Origin: Acanthacorydalis orientalis
Taxonomy: Eukaryota > Arthropoda > Insecta > Megaloptera > Corydalidae
DNA: 64,000 nucleotides
Direction of reading: 5' to 3'
Assembly (NCBI GenBank): GCA_034766995.1
Contig: CM068320.1
Location: 4,902,501 to 4,966,500, forward strand
Below, in pieces: positions 61,968 through 64,000 of the stretch; within the stretch, counting starts at the first letter, position 1, and each line of letters begins with the position of its first letter. Made by a program: the position numbers and the translations under genes. The notes under the pieces are model-generated. The model did not search any database. It was not told where the DNA came from and saw only the letters and a list, made by a program, of their open reading frames with translations.

Positions 61968-62894
61968 CGAGGTCAGACAATTAAGTAATGCGACCGATTT
62001 TTTTTCTCGGCCTGTGGTAACACTGCGAACCTGTAACTCCGCCACCGTAATAGCAGATCCCTACTCTCTCGATTGAGACCTTGACCACCCTCGTACGATC
62101 ATTTCTTCGCCAGCTGTTTAGTGTTTTGTAACAACGCGCGAGTAGTGCATGTCACGAAGCCTATTTGAGCGAATGAGCATCGCTCAAGATTGTCTCGAGC
62201 AGGTTGAATGTGATCCTACTCTTCTCGATCGAGTTATTACTGATGATGACAGTTGGTTCTTTCAATATGACCCCGAAACTAAACGACAAAGCCAACAGTG
62301 GCTGTCCCCTGGAGCACCAAGGCCAAAGAAGGCAAGAATGAGCAAGTCCAAAGTGAAAACCATGTTGATTTGCTTCTTCGACAGCAAAGGGGTGGTTCAC
62401 AAAGAGTTCGTACCACCTGGACAAACCGTAAATCAAGTATTCTACCGCAATGTGCTCGAAAAATTACGAAAAAGGGTGCTTAGAGTGCGTCCAGAGATCG
62501 CGAAGACTTGGGTTCTGCATCACGACAATGCTCCCTGTCACAGTGCGTTCAGTGTCTCTTAGTTTTTGGCGTCTAAAGGCATCGCAACGTTACCACAACC
62601 CCCCTATTCACCGGACATGTCACCCTGCGACTTTTTCCTATTCCTCCATATGAAAAAATTCGTCAAAGGTCGACATTTTGACTCCGTTGAAGATATCCAA
62701 GAATCTGTGACGAGGGTACTCGGAGAGGTCCCACAAGAAGTGTTCCAGAATTGTTACGAAAACTGTAAAACTCGCTGGAATAAGTGTATAGATGCGGGAG
62801 GGGACTACTTTGAAGGGGATCGCAGCGATGTACCTTAATTTTTAAATATACTCGATTTTTGAATTTTGTCGCATTACTTAATTGTCTGACCTCG
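61968..62894 (+). mobile_element. Mariner with perfect terminal repeats (927 bp)
   Basis: TA duplications lie at 61966-61967 and 62895-62896. The terminal inverted repeats are identical over 27 bp, starting CGAGGTCAGACAATTAAGTA and continuing ATGCGAC. It is richer in G+C than anything nearby and has very few lesions, so it is probably the youngest insertion in the window. It is about 350 bp shorter than a full mariner because the DNA-binding part of the gene is deleted. Confidence 0.95.
62149..62838 (+). pseudogene. N-truncated mariner transposase, one stop
   Basis: One reading frame runs from Met 62149 to the stop at 62836-62838, broken only by TAG at 62560-62562 (230 codons including both stops). 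It starts in the linker (RMSIAQDCLEQVECDPTLLD). All three catalytic Asp positions are kept: VITDDDSWFF, LHHDNAPCHS and PYSPDMSPCDFFLF, with 34 residues between the second and third (D34D). Other family blocks are ARMSKSKVKTMLICFFDSKG, EFVPPGQTVNQVFYRNVLEK and RWNKCIDAGGDYFEGD. The paired helix-turn-helix domain (about 120 residues) is missing, so it could not bind its ends even without the stop. Confidence 0.93.
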
Positions 62895-63192
62895 TACACT
62901 ATCGTAAAGTTTAAATATTTTTGAAACATCCCAGTTTACAAAAAAATATAATTCTTAAACAAATTATTTGCCAATAAAAATTTTATTTTGATCTCATATC
63001 TGAGCTAAAAAGTTTACATTAGTAATTTTCTATAAATATAAGCGCTCTGAGGATAATGTCTTCTCCATTAAAATGTGCATCAAACTATCAGGTTTTTCTT
63101 TAGTAAATATTCTTTTAAAATGAATTTTATGTTTCCATACAAAAAATAAAATTTACTCATATTAAAAATATCGTATGTATTCATTTTTATAC

Positions 63193-63197
<5 letters not shown>

Positions 63198-63237
<40 letters not shown>

Positions 63238-63277
63238 GATGAATATAAATATCTATCTATGTATATACACACGAGTA

Positions 63278-63308
<31 letters not shown>

Positions 63309-63310
63309 TT
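63198..63310. repeat. Paired (TA)n microsatellites
   Basis: Two TA tracts separated by about 40 bp that include ATATCTATCTATGTATATACA. Confidence 0.95.
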
Positions 63311-63647
63311 AATATTTGTTTATGATGTGTTCAAAAACATAACATGATAGTGGTAATTAAAATTGAATATTGTATTTTTGTAATGTATATTTTATGGAAA
63401 GGCATTAAATGGTGTAACAAACCTTCATGTATTTTGAATTTTTAATATTTTATGAAACCTTCAAGTATTATACAATATTGAAAACAATTTTATCAATATA
63501 TAAAGATCTACTAAAAAATGTATGTGTTCAAGTAGACCGTTAAAGTTTATCGTTAAAAGAATTCTTTTTCTTTTAACATAAAAAGTTCTATATGAACAAT
63601 TCATGAAAAACTCAAAAATATATGATATTTAAACTATTTTCATAAGT

Positions 63648-63649
<2 letters not shown>

Positions 63650-63688
<39 letters not shown>
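63650..63688. repeat. (TA)n microsatellite
   Basis: Pure TA tract. Confidence 0.97.
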
Positions 63689-64000
63689 TTAATTTAACGA
63701 GAATCAAAGAATATACTATATTTTTTGTTTTAACTATTAACCTTAATATTCGTTACAGCTAAGTAATCCTTATTTATAGTTTTTTTTTTCTGTAAACATT
63801 TCAATAATAGAATCACTAATTTTCAGAAAGCAGTACGTATATCCTCCCACATGCTAAATTAATATTTATATTAATCAATATATAAAAATAATATAAGCAT
63901 TTAATAAAAATAATATTAGAAATGCCTTATCGTTTCCCAAGATAGTAATCTCTCAACTCAAAATAATTTATTAGTCTTACTGTAATAACTTTCCTTTTTA

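Larger units (their letters stand above)
62897..64000. other. A+T-rich spacer with TA tracts
   Basis: TA tracts lie at 63198-63236, 63278-63310 and 63650-63688, with CTATCTATGTAT between the first two. No gene is recognised up to the window edge. Confidence 0.6.

Overview
The window looks like non-coding nuclear DNA from an arthropod, most likely an insect. It is strongly A+T-rich by eye, crowded with long (TA)n microsatellites, and filled with decayed copies of transposons typical of insects: many mariner/Tc1 lineages, hAT, piggyBac, pogo/Tigger, a copia-type LTR element and Jockey-like LINE remnants. I see no tRNA, rRNA, CRISPR, operon or bacterial feature, and no intact host gene. The only host-like coding candidate is a short ORF at 3966-4119 with a possible splice donor. 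Almost all other coding signal is transposase or reverse transcriptase relic with stops and frameshifts, so this is best read as an intergenic or intronic transposon graveyard.

Layout. 0-6.2 kb: TA tracts, a possible LINE endonuclease relic (about 2.7-3.1 kb), the putative exon, a miniature copia-type element read on the minus strand (4.38-5.16 kb), and a block of palindromic TATAAGG-rich repeats (5.64-6.16 kb). 6.6-15.4 kb: a DD41D mariner-like element, Tc1-type ends, a tiny piggyBac-like MITE, a near full-length D34D mariner (13.08-14.34 kb) and a pogo/Tigger-like remnant. 16-23 kb: an ~88-bp tandem repeat, a MITE, and a near full-length but dead TTF/ZMYM-type hAT transposase (19.15-21.68 kb). 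23-38.7 kb: a run of mariner copies (23.3, 24.8, 29.0, 30.4, 33.4, 37.8 kb), a piggyBac derivative (32.17 kb) and a Tc1 element (34.9-36.6 kb).

39.5-64 kb: three copies of a short MITE family (39.5, 48.15, 52.57 kb), a GC-richer cluster of perfect hairpins (39.84-40.18 kb), a mariner (42.76-44.72 kb) split by an unclassified ~1.17-kb insertion that carries GC-rich hairpin tandem repeats, a hAT C-terminal relic (46.7-47.5 kb), a second DD41D relic (48.7-49.4 kb), a Jockey-like LINE relic (57.6-58.6 kb), mariner 3' relics, and finally the best-preserved transposon: a 927-bp mariner with perfect 27-bp terminal repeats and one in-frame stop (61.97-62.89 kb).

Nothing here works as a pathway. The main biological content is transposon dynamics: insertion into (TA)n tracts, recurrent internal deletion products, internal tandem duplications inside mariners, and palindromes that look like failed gap repair. 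I did not find a convincing new functional system. The least explained stretches are the two hairpin-rich GC islands (39.84-40.18 kb and 43.15-44.3 kb).
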